A stretch of DNA of 64,000 nucleotides from Spirochaetota bacterium (GTDB lineage Bacteria; Spirochaetota; UBA4802; UBA5550): positions 62,001-126,000 of the forward strand of contig JALOTL010000001.1 of the NCBI GenBank assembly GCA_025457915.1. The letters are read 5' to 3'. Positions 63,526-64,000 of this stretch are shown one piece after another (the stretch's first letter is position 1; each line of letters begins with the position of its first letter). A model generated the notes under the pieces. That model made no database searches, was not told the DNA's origin, and was given only the letters and a program-made list of their open reading frames with translations. The translations under genes were made by a program, and so were the position numbers.

Positions 63526-64000
63526 TTAAAATTTAACTTCAACACCGAAATTCGGAAATATCGCAAGGGTGTTCTTCGATCGCTTGATCGAAGGATTGCG
63601 CCCTGGGACAAATGGAGCGTAGGATTTCCAGTTCTGACGATATCGCCTGTAGTTCAGCGCATTGATTATTTCGACATACCAGGTCAGGTAGCCCCAGCTG
63701 TAGTTCGTCTTTCTGCTGTACCTCAGGTCGAGCCTGTGGTACAGCGGAAGCTGTTTTGAATTGGGTTTGCCGTATACGGGCGTGAACCTCGGATAATTCC
63801 CGGTAGAATACTGGTTCCACCAGTCCACGGGGCTGTAGAAAACTATCGGCGTGTAAGGCTGCGGAGTGTATAGCATGAATTTTGCCGTGATGGTATGGGC
63901 TTCAATCTGGTAGCCCGCAATCAACTTGAAGCAGTGGTTCATGCTGAAATCGTAATTGTGCCAGGCCCTTCCCCACACATCGCCGATCTGGTTTTCATAC
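63526..64000 (-). CDS. TonB-dependent receptor, C-terminal part (cut by window edge)
   Basis: At least 157 residues; the frame is open to the window end. The sequence YENQIGD (just outside a GTG at 63978), then alternating beta strands rich in Tyr/Trp (WGYLTWYVEIINALNY) and a final aromatic residue in FGVEVKF, are typical of an outer-membrane TonB-dependent receptor barrel. Ligand cannot be told from this end. Confidence 0.8.
   Translation of the reverse strand, partial: YENQIGDVWGRAWHNYDFSMNHCFKLIAGYQIEAHTITAKFMLYTPQPYTPIVFYSPVDWWNQYSTGNYPRFTPVYGKPNSKQLPLYHRLDLRYSRKTNYSWGYLTWYVEIINALNYRRYRQNWKSYAPFVPGRNPSIKRSKNTLAIFPNFGVEVKF

Noticed and set aside
1-64000. tRNA genes, CRISPR arrays, insertion sequences, prophage
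   Set aside because: Read-through of the intergenic gaps showed no T-loop signatures, spaced direct repeats, transposase or phage genes.

Overview
The window reads as a continuous piece of chromosome from a diderm spirochaete (phylum Spirochaetota), probably a free-living or uncultured lineage. Two genes point directly to spirochaetes: a 748-residue SpiroCoCo-type coiled-coil protein (7577-9823, minus) and a spiro-SPASM radical SAM protein (35089-36570). Many lipoproteins, a TonB-dependent receptor, PseG/SpsF-like sugar enzymes, CheD, a chemoreceptor and a citramalate synthase fit the same picture. Base composition is fairly even, coding density is high, and I saw no insertion sequence, prophage, CRISPR array, rRNA or tRNA.

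Layout. 20-871: rplM-rpsI on the minus strand. 1306-7570: envelope block with a FlgT/LPP20-like lipoprotein, a LysM lipoprotein, a beta-propeller-like secreted protein, a small HTH-like protein, a site-2 protease homologue and another lipoprotein. 7577-9823: SpiroCoCo. 10325-14992: the classic rpmH-rnpA-yidD-yidC-jag-mnmE cluster. 15227-21485: a large unknown protein, an MnmC-type methyltransferase, ribF, ogt, and guaA/purE on the minus strand. 21830-25693: a TPR protein with an Mrr-like tail, two lipoproteins and an unknown protein. 25897-28553: cheD, HDOD protein, zinc-ribbon gene (frame broken at an A11 run) and a methyltransferase. 28554-30988: smpB and a COG2509 flavoprotein. 31630-38241: cimA-murI-PpiC/SurA-type isomerase-spiroSPASM-SpsF-PseG, one overlapping operon. 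38454-40690: metY-cysK. 40942-43910: an unknown protein, a YkgJ cysteine cluster protein and an acyl-CoA synthetase. 44560-50742: rhomboid, pyruvate phosphate dikinase with a histone-like tail, TPR protein, aminotransferase. 51005-55644: glycosyltransferase, GGDEF protein, 42-residue membrane peptide, alpha/beta hydrolase, chemoreceptor. 55782-59165: rtcB-archease, DUF4416, RluA. 59170-62542: an AGPS-like FAD enzyme and GlpD. 62783-64000: two related small lipoproteins and the C-terminus of a TonB receptor.

How genes work together. The translation/membrane-insertion cluster, tRNA wobble modification (MnmE plus MnmC1) and ribosome rescue (SmpB) are housekeeping. GlpD plus the AGPS homologue suggests ether-lipid synthesis. 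The radical SAM/cytidylyltransferase/PseG-like trio suggests a spirochaete-specific glycan or peptide modification route. MetY-CysK assimilates sulfide. RtcB-archease is an RNA ligation pair.

Most interesting signals: a conserved element of about 100 bp before two separate ribosomal-protein units; the spiro-SPASM/SpsF/PseG operon; a lysine/alanine/proline tail on pyruvate phosphate dikinase; and an A11 run that splits a zinc-ribbon/membrane-anchor gene.
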